From positions 197,415,654 through 197,479,653 of the forward strand of contig JARDYH010000001.1 of NCBI GenBank assembly GCA_029215795.1: a stretch of 64,000 nucleotides of DNA. The letters run 5' to 3'. The notes beneath the pieces were generated by a model that saw nothing but the letters and a program-made list of their open reading frames with translations, ran no database searches and was not told the origin of the DNA. Each line of letters starts with the position of its first letter. The stretch's first letter is position 1. A program made the position numbers and the translations under genes. This DNA comes from Anniella stebbinsi. Lineage: Eukaryota > Chordata > Lepidosauria > Squamata > Anniellidae. Shown here piece after piece: positions 21,736 to 32,397 of this stretch.

Positions 21736-22031
21736 ATTTATATTTATTTATTTATTACATTTGTATACCGCCCCATAGCCGAAGCTCTCTGGGCGGTTTA
21801 CATAGGATTAAAAACAATTAAAAACAATATACAAAAATTAAAACAGCAAAAACATACAACATACACACAATCTGTACATTTAAAACCACTACAACACTTC
21901 AAAAAGCTACAAAAAACAAAACAAAACAAACCCAGGCTCCTCAGATATTGCCAAATGCCTGAGAGAAGAGGAAAGTCTTGACCTGGCGCTGAAAAGATAA
22001 CAATGTTGGCGCCAGGCGGGCCTCATCAGGG
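21736..22031 (-). mobile_element. L2-type LINE 3' end inserted into the Vingi/I-like LINE
   Basis: Read on the minus strand this is an L2 3' UTR ending in an AATAAATAAATATAAAT tail, with the GTAAACCGCCCAGAGAGCTT landmark at about 21783-21802. GCTTT is present on both sides (21731-21735 and 22032-22036) and is probably the TSD. Removing the insert places SRRKCF in frame with HKWHIDGHLIEQ of the host LINE, which confirms the junction. Confidence 0.87.
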
Positions 22032-22036
22032 GCTTT

Positions 22037-23081
22037 CATAAATGGCACATCGATGGGCATCTGATTGAACAATGTACGAGCTTTAAATACTTGGGGATAA
22101 ACTTTGCATATAATGGCAGTTGGAAATCTCATCTAGAGGCAGCAAAACTTTCAGCCTCGAGAACAGCAAAAGTAATTCTCTCTTATGGGAGGCATAAAGG
22201 TGGCTCCCTAGTAGTCCCTGTTCTGAAGTTATATACTGCTAAGGTACTCCCTCAACTTCTATATGGAGTGGAGTTATGGGGCCAGGGCTTTGCTTCATCT
22301 GTTGAGATTATACAGAATAAGTTTGTGAAAGAACTGCCGGTACTCCCTCCTGGGGTACCCTCCCCTTTATTAAGATTGGAAGTGGACTTGCCTTCCATAA
22401 AGCCAAGAATTCACAAGGCAATTATACTTTATGGGAAAAGATTGATGCATTTTGAAGAAAGCAATCTGGAGAAGTAATGTTTCACAGAACAGCTTGTAAA
22501 AGGTGGATGGGTGGGCTTGCAATTGGTTGGCATTGTCACATTCTTGTTTAGAGGATGCCCAAATTCTTCTGGATAAATTTTCTATAAGAAACAGAATTTT
22601 TGAGGCAAACTTCTATGAAAATGCACTTGCTAGCCAGCAGCAGGCCTTTTCCCCATGGTTTGGCCATATTAAGAGAGAACAGTACTTACCACAGTATTTC
22701 CAAGACCTGACTTTTCCTGCTCTCAGAAAGGCCTTCACTGCCCTCCGTTTTCAAACAATGCCTTCAGCCTACCTGGAGGGGAAGTATAAAGGGGTTCCCT
22801 ATATCCAGCAGACATGTATTTGTGGTGCAGGGGAGGTGGAAGATGTCGGGCATTACTTGTTACGCTGCTCCTTGTATAAAGATATTAGGAATCGTTTCCT
22901 GGGAGAGCTTTTGAGAACAAGAACGGGTTGGCCCACTGCTGATATTATCTGTGATCTGTTAGCAGATCATAGTAAAGCAATTACAATCAAGATCCCAACA
23001 TTTGCCGCAGCAGCTAAAAAAATCAGCCAAAATTTCCTAAAGAAATCAGGTGTAGATTGCAGAGGGGACCACCTGCTATAA
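22037..23081 (+). pseudogene. LINE C-terminal region with Cys/His motif
   Basis: After the L2 insert the host LINE frame resumes with WHIDGHLIEQCTSFKYLGI, the usual segment after the RT thumb. It continues through LYTAKVLPQLLYGVELWG and LRLEVDLPSIKPRIHKAII. After a break at about 22477-22503 it continues to a terminal stop at about 23081. The motif CICGAGEVEDVGHYLLRC near 22820-22875 has the C-x-C...H...C spacing of the C-terminal Cys/His box seen in many endonuclease-type LINEs. The role of that box in RNA or DNA contact is inferred from the family. Confidence 0.78.
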
Positions 23082-23269
23082 CTTTCTGTGATTTGATAAT
23101 AGGGTTTGCATCATTTTTTAACAGTATAAACCTCAGCCTTTTCTCTCAGTTCTGACTCTCTTATATGTATTCTCTCCCTATGAGTTTGTAAGTATTTTGG
23201 TTGTCACAGAGATCTTTTGTTTTATTGTTGCAGTTGTAACGGTCTTTGTGCCAGAGAGATGGGCATATG

Positions 23270-23585
23270 CAGAGGTATAGAACTTCATTCAGCCTGAGGG
23301 CCACATTCTATTTTTGAGAAGCTCTTGGGGGCTGCATTCTAGTGGCAGGTGCGGCCGAAGGCAAAAAGGGGGAGGCCAAAAGACCAGCATATTTTCGCTT
23401 ACCGCTCTTACTGCGAATAGCTATGCCTTTGGAGGGGCATTTTAACCCTTTTGAACAGAGGGGAAAAAACTGCACAAAAGTCAGGAAACCACTAACAGTC
23501 AGTGGTTGGGGAAAGGGTGTGGGGCCTTCTGGGGGACCCCGAAGGTTGGCATTTGAACCCGCCAGCCTGAGGTTCTGCACCCCTG
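23270..23585. mobile_element. Candidate palindromic hAT MITE (GTTCTGCACCCCTG end)
   Basis: The left end CAGAGGTATAGAACTTC and the right end GAGGTTCTGCACCCCTG are inverted copies, with CAGCCTGAGG on both arms. The CAG start fits hAT, but the 8-bp flanks (GGCATATG and ATTTAAAG) do not match. Confidence 0.5.
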
Positions 23586-23601
23586 ATTTAAAGGGAAGTG
23601 T

Positions 23602-23611
23602 GTGTATGTGT

Positions 23612-23674
<63 letters not shown>
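23602..23674. repeat. (TG)n-(AG)n compound microsatellite
   Basis: A run of TG with TATG interruptions passes directly into about 15 AG repeats. Confidence 0.95.
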
Positions 23675-23676
<2 letters not shown>

Positions 23677-23885
23677 GTCTTGTAGATAAAGTATTTGACA
23701 CAGATCTAGGTCTATATCCTTCTTCAGAAATAGATTTATCGGGTGTCCTTGGGAGAGCCATTTTCTCCCAACTTCAATTTCTGCCCTGTACATTAAGTAT
23801 AATAGTAACCTACCTCACAGGGCTGTTGTGTGGTTGGCCGAGACAAGTAACATAAAGCACTTTAGGTATCCAAGTGATAGGGAAA
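23675..23885 (+). mobile_element. tRNA-derived SINE, degenerate, + strand
   Basis: The order of landmarks matches the copy at 61499: a head, then CAGATCTAGGTCTATATCC (box-B-like), TGTCCTTGGGAGAGCCA and CCTACCTCACAGGGCTGTTG. Divergence is strong, so only the family is claimed. Confidence 0.5.
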
Positions 23886-26100
23886 CAGTTCCTATCAATA
23901 CATATTGTCGGTAAGAAAGAGGGCCCAAAAAGTTTGCCGCTGGCAATTTACAATCTTGGCTGTGATTGCTAGTTCCACATATGGGAATAGAACAGGCTTT
24001 TAAATTCTGAAAGGCCATTTCTATCTCTTCAGCATCCTGCCCAGGAACATATATGAACAAAAAGCTCAATGCCTCTGCAGAATCTGTTCTTCAAGCGTAA
24101 TGTATTCCACATAATTAAAACATATATAATGATCTTGCCCCTTATTGTAAGAATGGGCAGGGTTATTTGTAATCCTTATTATAAATAAAGATTTGTACAT
24201 CGAGAAGTTGCAACACTTTGTTCCTAGGTTGCCATCTCTTGCTTTCCAAATATTGTGGATCCTAGAGTTGGGTGCCTCTGAACATGCACAGTATTTTTCC
24301 CCCCAAGGAGGAAAATGTTTGTCACAAAAAGTAGCTATTGATAACATGTTCCTGAACACGTGTTATCCTCTGAAGAGGGATGCCTCACCTTGTCTCTAAA
24401 GAAGGAATGTGCGGTGGAATCTGGGGTCCTATGCCTCACATGCCGTCCACTTGCCTAGGATTGCGGTGGGCCCACAGATGTTGCGTTCCCTAAGAGATGG
24501 GCCAAGATGAGATAATGAGCAGTGAAGAGGCTAGTGCACGACATTAGAAATGGGAAGATCACCCCCATGTGACACATCAATGCACAGGTGTGCGTCGTGA
24601 CAGCAAACACATGTGCAGAACAGGAAGAATGGTCCGTGTGGGCGTTGTTGTCATTTACATTCTCCAATTCTGGCAACTGGTGGAGGAGGTAAAATAGGAC
24701 TCAGTCTGGATGGCTCCCTACGTGAAGCCAACTGGATTGCAGCCCTGGCACCTGTTCTAGATAGATTCGTCAGTCCCTTCCTTCTTATGAAATATATTTC
24801 TCATGTTCCCAGTTTGAGAGAGCAGCACGACATCAGTTTCACCCCTTCATACTTATTTTCTTTCTTGGGGGAAAGAGAGATATCAAGCGTCTGGTCAGAA
24901 TTAATGACAGGCTGACATAATCTAGATTGGTTTGCTCAGAGAACCTCTTTGTAATGACTGCCGCATGATGGGAGAACCCAATGCCAGTTCCTCGGAAAGA
25001 TTGAAGAATGCTGCCAATACATTCTCCTCTGCCAGATGTTTCATTTATTACAGAGCCTCTACGCAGACAACTATCCCTCTCCGGTGCCAGCTCACTGCCG
25101 CGACATCTCCTTGCAATACTTTGTTTCCTAACTAGCTTTTCACCATTCTTGTTCTAACAAGAAGGACAGGCACTTAGTGAATGAGTGTAATTAACTTGAT
25201 GATGTGTCAGCAGGCTGGCACGGTGGCAGCGCACTAAATTGCTAGGCAGGCTTTGCAATGAAAGGGCTCCTACACCTTGGTTGGTGATAAATAAGCCAAA
25301 GACAAGAGGATTGCTGGTTCTTTGCAACACCCACCCCCCTCTCTTTCTGAGCTTCATGGTTGGGAATGGTGGTGACGCTGTTTCCAGGAAGGTTGTTTTG
25401 GAAACCAGCTAGCTCAAGAAAGTGACGTGTACAATGGAAATGCTATTGAGGTGTGTCAAGTGAAGAGGCAGCTATCTTTTGTTTAGTGTGCTAATGAGCA
25501 CTCTCCAAAGCTTGCTGAAGGCGACTTTTGATGGGCAGAAAAGGTTTGCTTTGTTTGTCGAGAATACTTGTATACCCCACTTTATAGTGCCGAGAGGCAT
25601 TCAATGGGCTTACAAAAGATTTGCACAGTACAATCTCATTGAAGTGTCATATCAGGAACAGAAATAGCACTGTATCCATATAGTGCCAGGATTCTTTTCT
25701 GTTCTGCTGTTGGTTTGGCCCTCCTAGGCCCAATTGGCAACAGGATTTGGCAGGTTATAGAGCAGCCGTGATGGATTTCGATGGATGCCCACTGTGGACA
25801 AAATTCAGCTCTGTGTAAATGGCTTAGAGTTTTGCTCAATCTTAAGTATCAGCTGAAGTTAGATCTTGGCATTGTGGTTCAGAGTGAGGTCCCGATAATT
25901 CACTTCAACTAGTAATAGGCAAACCACAATAGGTTAACAAAGAATGTGAGAGCATCATAATTGCTGGGATATTTGGAAGAATGTGCGTATTTATGCTGCT
26001 GTGTTATAGCACTGACTTGTGCAAAAAATCTGCAGGAAAGCAAGGTCCTAGTTACACTTCCCCAGATATGCTTTGCGTAGGTTCACACAAGGGAGGAAAT
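23886..26100. other. Mostly unassigned stretch, no gene seen
   Basis: Short open frames are scattered on both strands without recognisable domains. About 25555-25640 looks like an inverted LINE-tail fragment. About 24880-25300 is low in recognisable repeats and could include conserved noncoding sequence, which only alignment can show. Confidence 0.4.
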
Positions 26101-26116
26101 TGGTGTACAAGTTTTG

Positions 26117-26147
26117 GTGTGTGTGTATGTGTATGTGTGTGTGTGTG
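26117..26147. repeat. (TG)n microsatellite with TATG interruptions
   Basis: About 15 dinucleotide repeats. Confidence 0.9.
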
Positions 26148-26960
26148 AAATTGTTCCTGACTCTGATCAATATAAAAAGATGTTCTGGGAACATATAACG
26201 ACTACTTCTTCTGTTCCTGCTTCTCCCTTATCCCCAAGGATACTTTTGGGATATTTCCCATTTCCTCTCCCCCTGATATGGCTTGGCTGGAGACAATTCA
26301 CTGCACTGCACTGGCTGACTCTGATAGAGATGGAGGAGTCCGTGACCCCACTGATTTGGACTGGTGGATTTGAATTTCGCTTTTCGTAATGGAATAGCCA
26401 TAAATTGCTAGGAAATTTGGAAATGCTTTCTAATAACCCAGATGGGCAGGAGGGAGTTAGAAGAAAGACGCTATATCCTCAGCTAGAATTAAAAGGTTAG
26501 AGTGGCTTTAATTGATTACTTTGTCATGTACTGATTGCTTTGTTCATTACATTTTTATGCCATTCTTAAACCGTTTACACTGTTTTGTTGTTGCACTGAT
26601 TGCTTCTTTATGCCCCTTTCTAATTATTTTCACTCATTAACAATAATACAAATATATAATACCATCTTTTATATGACGATCACGTTATTTTAAGTCATTA
26701 TGTATCAATAAACTAATTGATTTGTTTCAATTAAAATCTTGGGTCTTTGTTCTTTCACTCAGGTCATGTGACTGAGATTAGACAACCGAATTAACACCCT
26801 TGCCCCTGGTATTCCATAGTGTCACCCTTGGCCCTACCACCTACTACACAGCAGGGCCCCACTCAGGATTTCTGAGGCAAGCCCGTGACAGAATCAGATC
26901 TTCCTTTTAATGAGGTCTGACAGCTGATGACTACAGTGCTACAGCACACCTAATGGAGTA
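26148..26960. other. Unassigned stretch
   Basis: About 26510-26730 is AT-rich and resembles the 3' UTR of an old LINE, but has no clear tail. I see no gene. Confidence 0.4.
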
Positions 26961-27065
26961 GGCAAACTGGTGCCCTCAATATGTTTTGGACTACAACTCC
27001 CACAATGCATCACCATTGGCTGTGCTAGACAGGCATGATGGGAGTTGGAGGGCATCTGGTTGCCT
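26961..27065. mobile_element. Family C palindromic MITE
   Basis: GGCAAACTGGTGCCCTCAA and TTTTGGACTACAACTCCCA on the left pair with CATGATGGGAGTTGGAGGGC and CTGGTTGCC on the right. The centre is CCATTGGCTGTGCTAGACAGG. Confidence 0.72.
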
Positions 27066-27693
27066 TCTCCTGCCCAAAAGCAGCTTGAGAAGGGTTCGTG
27101 ATATGACCAGGGAAAGAGAGAGAAGAGAGCTCTAAGTTTCACCAGTGGCTTGCTGGGGCTGGGGAGAGAAAGCTGGTTTGCTTTCGAGCGAAGTGATGAT
27201 GGTTGGCAGACTAGCACGGTCTCTGTGATCGCTTGCTCTCCCTGCCAACCATGCTCAAAATGTCTGTTTATAGGTACAACAAAGATGCCATAACCCTCCA
27301 GAACTTGGTCTTCACAAGAAAATGAAACCTGGAATGGCTGTTTCTGGAGCTTCCTGTTGCTTGTGGAAATTGGGCTCCAGGTCCACAAAAGAATCCCTAA
27401 AAGGAATGAATTGGGGTGTGTGTGTGGAAATGTACAAAATAAAGACTGTATGCTAGGCTGGTCCCTGATTTACAACAGATGGCACAAAAATAATTCACTA
27501 CTGCCTTGTACCAACATTTGACTAAAGGACCCGAGGGCTCAATTCTAGGGCTGCACCCAGCCTTCTTTTGTTTCTGTGCTTCCCAATGTCCCTGGTGTTG
27601 ATGCACAAAGCATAACCCTAGAGTGTTATGCCCAGATCTTCATGTCTATAGCGACTTCTGTGCCTACTTCTATCAATTCCCTCTTATTTTCCA
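27066..27693. other. Unassigned stretch
   Basis: I see no gene or clear repeat. The frame at 26939-27388 on the minus strand overlaps the MITE and is probably chance. Confidence 0.4.
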
Positions 27694-27701
27694 GTGTCTG
27701 C

Positions 27702-28725
27702 TAGGGAAGTGCATGCCCCCCCGGATTGGATCGGAACCAGGATCGGAATCAGAAATGAGGCCTCAGATCGGATCAGATCGGAGGCTTCCCAGTTCGATTT
27801 GGACGCTATTTTAGCTGTTTTTGCCATAGGCCTACATTGGGGGAAAGAAAGCTTTCCCCCAATGCAAGCCTATGGTGAAAACATAGGGGCAGGTGAGTGG
27901 GGGCCTAACTTCCCCCTCCCTGTCCCTCCCCCCTACTTGCTCTCCTTACCTACCAGGGCACCCACTCCGTCCGCTGCCGTCCGCTGGTCCAATCTACTAA
28001 GAAACAGGCTTCGCGGCCTAGTTCTCAATAGAGCGCCAGGTGATGACAAACCTGGTGCTCTACTGAGAACCAGGCCGTGAAGACTGTTTCTCAGAAGATT
28101 CGACCAGCGGGCGGCAGCGAACGGCAGCGGGCACCCCGGCAGGTAAGCCCCCTCCCCCTCCCTCACACTCCTTACCTGCTGGGGCGTCTGCTTCCCTCCG
28201 GTGTGCGGATCTACTGAGAACTAGGTCGCGAAGCCTAGTTCTCAGTAGATCCGCGCACCGGAGGGAAGCAGATGCCCCGGCAGGTAAGTGTCCCCCCTCC
28301 CGCCTCCCTGTTACGCTCCTTACCTGCTGGGGTGACTGCTTCCCTCTGGTGTGTGAATCTACTGAGAAACAGGCTTCGCAGCTTCTACTGAGAAACAGGC
28401 TTCTCTGTTGCGCTCCTTACCTGTCAGGGCCGTCCGCTTCCTTCCGCTGCCGCCCGCGGGTGGCAGCAGAGGAAAGCGGACCGCCCCGGCAGGTAAGCCC
28501 CCTCTCCCCTCACGCTCCTTACCTGCCAGGTCCATCCACAGATGGCCCCAGCACATAAGGAGCGTGGGGGGGAGGGGGTTCAATCCTCTAATCCAATCTG
28601 ATCCGGATCGGGTCCTTTTCAGATCGGATTGGATCAGCCGATCCAGGTGCTGGGGATTGGGATCGGATAATTTTATCCGATCCTGGCTGGATTGGGTCCA
28701 GATCATGGATTGGTGCACACCCCTA
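27702..28725. mobile_element. 1,024-bp hAT-type element, TSD GTGTCTGC, with the shared palindromic module
   Basis: The left end TAGGGAAGTGCATGCCCCC and right end GGTGCACACCCCTA are imperfect inverted repeats. A perfect 8-bp TSD GTGTCTGC abuts both (27694-27701, 28726-28733). Subterminal zones on both sides carry repeated GATCGGA/TCCGATC words. The interior (27950-28560) consists of several CTACTGAGAAACAGG and CAGGTAAG/CTTACCTG palindromic arms that also occur in the elements at 11226 and 12492. It is noncoding. Confidence 0.88.
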
Positions 28726-28834
28726 GTGTCTGCAGACAAGCATGCAGGGCTGGCCCTACCATTAGGAAGAGTGAGGCAGCTACCTCAGGCAGGAGATGCT
28801 TCGGGGCGGCAAGTAACAGTGAGATGTTGGAGGA

Positions 28835-29002
28835 GCATAGGAACATTGGTCCATCTAGCAAGTACTGTTGATACTGACTGGCAGTGGCTCTCCAGGGTTT
28901 CAGGCAGGATTCTTTCCTCACTCTAACAGGAAAACCGGTGATTGAACCTGGGACCTTCTGCATGCAAAGCATGTTCTCTATCTCACTGTGCTATGGCCCC
29001 TC
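28835..29002 (-). mobile_element. tRNA-derived SINE, minus strand
   Basis: Read on the minus strand it starts with AGGGGCCATAGCACAGTGAG (box-A-like), followed by GCATGCAGAAGGTCCCAGG and TTCAATCACC (box B), then a body with CCAGTCAGTATC and a GGACCAATGTTCC end. The RNA polymerase III boxes and tRNA-like head identify a SINE, not a functional tRNA. The adjoining 28744-28830 may be part of another old repeat. Confidence 0.75.
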
Positions 29003-29174
29003 TGTATGTAACACATGGACTACCCTCTTTCCCTTAAGCTAGCCTGTTGTGTTCAGGTGTGATGGATGACACACAGAAGAAATCTTCGTAGACTGCTCTG
29101 ATTGGCTTCAGAAAGGTGGTACAGAAATCCAATCAATCTATTTCACCTGCTGGTCCACTTGGCTTCTGTATGCG

Positions 29175-29870
29175 TGTGGGGGGATATTGGTAACCATGTA
29201 TCTCCCCCCCCCTTGGATCTTTCAGTGGGGGGTCAGGAATTCTCAAGACAGCGTCTTCTTTAGATAAGAATCTTTATTGCAAGCAATAACATGGAGTATA
29301 CACTACAGGCCAAGTTCAAAGCGCAACCCCCCCCACCTCTCAAAGGTCTCCCCCTTTTTATAGGTTTGAGGGGCATTGAAGATCAACATTTAGATACTTG
29401 AATACACCAATCATATTTCAGTGCTCAGTTACAGAAAGTACCAATCAGCACACAAGAACGATAACCAATAAGAATACAGAGTTAATGACCAATCAAATAC
29501 AGAATATAGGATTGGAATTTGTCCAATTCAAATGAGTCTGATGTAATGCTTCTGATACTTGCATATTTGAAATAAATAACTTATATCACTACTTATCACC
29601 CTTCTGCGCCCTGTTTATGGCAGGGTGGCGTATACAGGAGAACAACCCTTTATCTTATTTGGCAGGGTGGGGTTGTAGCTAAGGCGCCCCAGAAGGGAAA
29701 AGCTAACACACTTCACACTTTTCGCAAAGTCATGATATATGGGTTACTGTGGAACAATTTATCCTTATGGCTGTCCTAACCTTTGAAGGGTCAAGCTCAC
29801 AGTCTGGTTCACTGTTCATAGGCCTGTTTATGAGACAGGTGAGGCTCACATCCTTATAATTTCCTCCACA
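29175..29870 (-). mobile_element. Solo LTR of an endogenous retrovirus, minus strand
   Basis: The 696-bp block starts TGTGG and ends CCACA on the minus strand, the normal LTR signature. Flanks ATGCG (29170-29174) and ATGCT (29871-29875) match at 4 of 5 positions, consistent with an integrase duplication. On the minus strand several ATTGG (CCAAT-box) motifs precede a TATAAAAAGG box near 29350-29362, and an AATAAA polyadenylation signal lies near 29272-29277. No gag, pol or env sequence adjoins it, so it is a solo LTR left by recombination. A gammaretrovirus-like origin is only a guess from the CCAAT-TATA-AATAAA layout. Confidence 0.72.
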
Positions 29871-29897
29871 ATGCTGAATGGGTGTGTGTGTGCCACC

Positions 29898-30056
29898 CAG
29901 TGGAGGCTGGTGGCTCCATTTTCAGTAAGGCTATGAATCTTATCCCCAAAATTGGTTCGGCACCTTGGACAGCCCCTTTAGAGTTCTGGCTGGTTCTGAT
30001 TGACGCCCATTATGGATTCACAACTCCATCAAAATGGGAGCCACCAGCGTTCATGG
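29898..30056. mobile_element. hAT MITE, family V (CAGTGGAGGCTGGTGGC ends)
   Basis: The left end CAGTGGAGGCTGGTGGCTCC pairs with GGGAGCCACCAGCGTTCAT on the right. Flanks GTGCCACC (29890-29897) and GTGCCATT (30057-30064) agree at 6 of 8. Other copies: 30155, 32178 and 53838. Confidence 0.72.
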
Positions 30057-30154
30057 GTGCCATTTTGTCCTTTGCTTCAGGCAGCCAAATGTCTTAATCC
30101 TACAATCCTGGTAAAGTTGCAAACAGTGCATCATGCTTTTTAGATATTGGATTT

Positions 30155-30339
30155 CAGTGGGGCTGTGAATCGATCCTGGGTTTCAGTCAGAACTCTAAAG
30201 GGGTTATCTAAGGTGATGAACCTATTTGGGGAGGGGGGTTAGGTAGCTTGGATAACTTCTGTAAAGATCTGCCTGGTTCTGGCTGAAACCCAGAATGGAT
30301 TCATAGCCGCACCAAAATCAGAGCCACCAGCCTCCACTA
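30155..30339. mobile_element. hAT MITE, family V, left end deleted
   Basis: The right end GAGCCACCAGCCTCCACTA is intact. The left end passes from CAGTGG directly into GGGCTGTGAATC, skipping the GGCTGGTGGCTC segment. The interior arms TTTCAGTCAGAACTCTAAAG and TTCTGGCTGAAACCC match the copy at 32178. Confidence 0.72.
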
Positions 30340-32177
30340 GTTCAGCTATGTTAAGAGCTGTTCTCCTAAACTTGGTGAGCGTGTGTGTGTCTTGACATGA
30401 CACTTTGCCGCAAAAACCCTGCGGCATCGTGACTGCAGGGTGGGAATGGCAAATCTCCATGGCAGGAGGAAAGCACAAGCTTTCCGGCTGAAAAAGCCGC
30501 AGGGCTGGCAGCCATTCAGCTCGTTGAGCCCACCCCTGCCCTCTCTGCCTAGCTTTCCTGGGCTTTCCGCGACTTACCCTGGGCTTCGGTCTGCCCCTGG
30601 AATTCCTCCAGCCTCAATCCAAAGCGAGGTCATCCCCAACGGATGGAGCAAAGAAAGTGGCAAGCTTGGAGCAAAGGAAAAAGTTACGGTAAGTCAGAGA
30701 CTTGTAAAAAGCTTCGTTTTGGGGGTGGGGAAGCCTGTGACGGCTGCAAGTTGGCAGCCGCATCATACGAACAATGCAGTGCCAGCTTGCAGCCACCATG
30801 GGCTAAAGAGTGTGTATAGACAAGGCCCTGGTTAGGTTTGTCCACAGATACAAAAGAAAGACCCTGCCCATTCCTCTAATCTCCCACCAAGAGCCACATT
30901 CAAAGGAACTACTCCAGGGCTTGGCATGATATGGTTTCTAGCAGCTGCTGCTGACATAACCCCCCACCCTCAGCCTCTCTCACCACACCATGTGCTTAGT
31001 CATTCTGCTCATCAGTCTCAGCAAGTCAGTGCATTAACACTCCCCGCGGCTGGGAACATTGGTCACTGTTCCTTTTAGATGATGTTCTGAGCGGTGGGGA
31101 ATCTTCAAAGGAGCTCAGTGGGCACCGTGAATCGGGTAGTCCTCCTGGCCATACATTGCTCTGCTTAATGGGGAAACACATTGCACCCTTTGGATAAATA
31201 AATACTAAGTCGTTGCCAGATAATTACCCATCAGCAGGGACCCTTTTCTATAGTAAGCATAGCTTAATGGTAATTCCCATCCCGCATGACAGTCTCACAC
31301 CAGTTTTTTAAAGGAGTGAGCCATTAACTGTGGAAAGATGCCAGAAGAGCAGCTGTGTAAAATTGATCTGAAAGAGCCTGCCCTGCTGTGCAGCAAGCTG
31401 TGGGTTCGAGTCAGCCTCTGTGGATTGTTATCTGGTGGTGTTAGTGTTGTGCCATTTTGAAACCATGTGCAAGGTAACAGGATATATGTTAGATTTGGTT
31501 CAGGGAGGTGTGAGTTCAGATCCTTGCTAAACCATGAAAGGGAGGGTGTTGATGAGAAAGACCTACAAGATCTGCCCCATCCATCTGGGGCTATCCCATG
31601 CACATTTGGCAGTGTATGGGATAGCGCCAGGGGGAAGGGGCTGCCACACAGTTATGGGTTCATGGGACTGAGGCCACCTACAAAGATCATCAAATCAGCA
31701 TCCCCACCCATTACTCTACCCTTTGGCAAATGGAGACAAACTTCCCCCTTTCTACCATTGTGATGATTTGAACAAAAAGGTGGTTAAAGTTTGTTAAGGA
31801 ATCATTAATATCCATTAAGCGATCTGGTAAAAAAACACCCACAAAAGACTTGCATAGGCAGGCACCCGCTCTAAACATATTTGCCAGTCCTATTGAAATG
31901 AATGAATCACAGCCTAAAACTTGCCCGTCTTTTTCAGATTCATAGTCCGTTGGATTTAGAAAATTGGAAGCACATGTCTCAATTAAGAACCAATTAGTGT
32001 GACATCCCAGTAGGAAAAAGGTGTTCTGAAAAGGCAACCTGCTGCAAATTAGGCAATTTAAAATTCCACAGACTTTTTAAACCACTGTGTCATACGACAA
32101 CTAAATGTTTTGCTGTTAAGCCACATGGGCCTAAATGTGAAACATAGCCTCACTAAGGTTGTGAGGATAGGAACACT
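30340..32177. other. Unassigned stretch with a GC-rich portion
   Basis: About 30390-30820 is GC-richer, contains CTGCGGCATCGTGAC and GGCTGCAAGTTGGCAGCCG inverted motifs and may be an unrecognised DNA transposon. Frames here show no recognisable domain. The rest is ordinary noncoding DNA. Confidence 0.4.
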
Positions 32178-32397
32178 CAGTGGAGGGTGATAGCTCCGAT
32201 TTTGGTGGGGCTGTGAATCCATTTTGAGTTTCAGTCCGAATCAGCCAGAACTCTAAAGGAGTGATCTAAGGTGCTGACCCCATTTTGGGGATAGGGTTCA
32301 GTGTGTTGGACTGCTCCTTTAGAGTTCTCACTGGTTCTGACTGAAACCCAGAATGGATTCATAGCCCCAATGAAATCAGAGCCACCAGCCTCTACTG
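32178..32397. mobile_element. hAT MITE, family V, complete
   Basis: The left end CAGTGGAGGGTGATAGCTCC pairs with GAGCCACCAGCCTCTACTG on the right. Flanks GGAACACT (32170-32177) and GACACACT (32398-32405) match at 6 of 8. Inverted interior arms include GGGGCTGTGAATCCATTTTG and AATGGATTCATAGCCCC. Confidence 0.83.

Larger units (their letters stand above)
18909..23262 (+). mobile_element. Vingi/I-superfamily-like LINE, nearly full-length but broken
   Basis: This non-LTR retrotransposon encodes an N-terminal leader segment, an apurinic-type endonuclease (19455-20260), a reverse transcriptase (about 20870-21720) and a C-terminal Cys/His motif (about 22820-22880). The N-terminal endonuclease excludes R2/R4-type LINEs. 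The wording of RT motifs (TGKAPGEYMLPPELF, NYRPISLLDMVSKVYGRFLL, GVRQGCLLAPFLFN) suggests the Vingi/I group rather than L2 or CR1, but that assignment is from memory of families and needs a search. Lesions are few: frameshifts near 20400 and 21205-21220, a stop near 20607, breaks near 22477, and an inserted L2 tail at 21736-22031. It is younger-looking than the L2 copies at 3-8.5 kb. Confidence 0.8.

Noticed and set aside
23308..23793. A 161-codon minus-strand protein
   Set aside because: The frame crosses a (TG)n-(AG)n microsatellite and a palindromic repeat, giving Ser-Leu and Thr-His runs typical of such artefacts.
28835..29002. A tRNA gene
   Set aside because: Box A and box B are present, but no acceptor stem or full cloverleaf can be drawn, and the body is that of a SINE. 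The same applies at 63176 and 61499.
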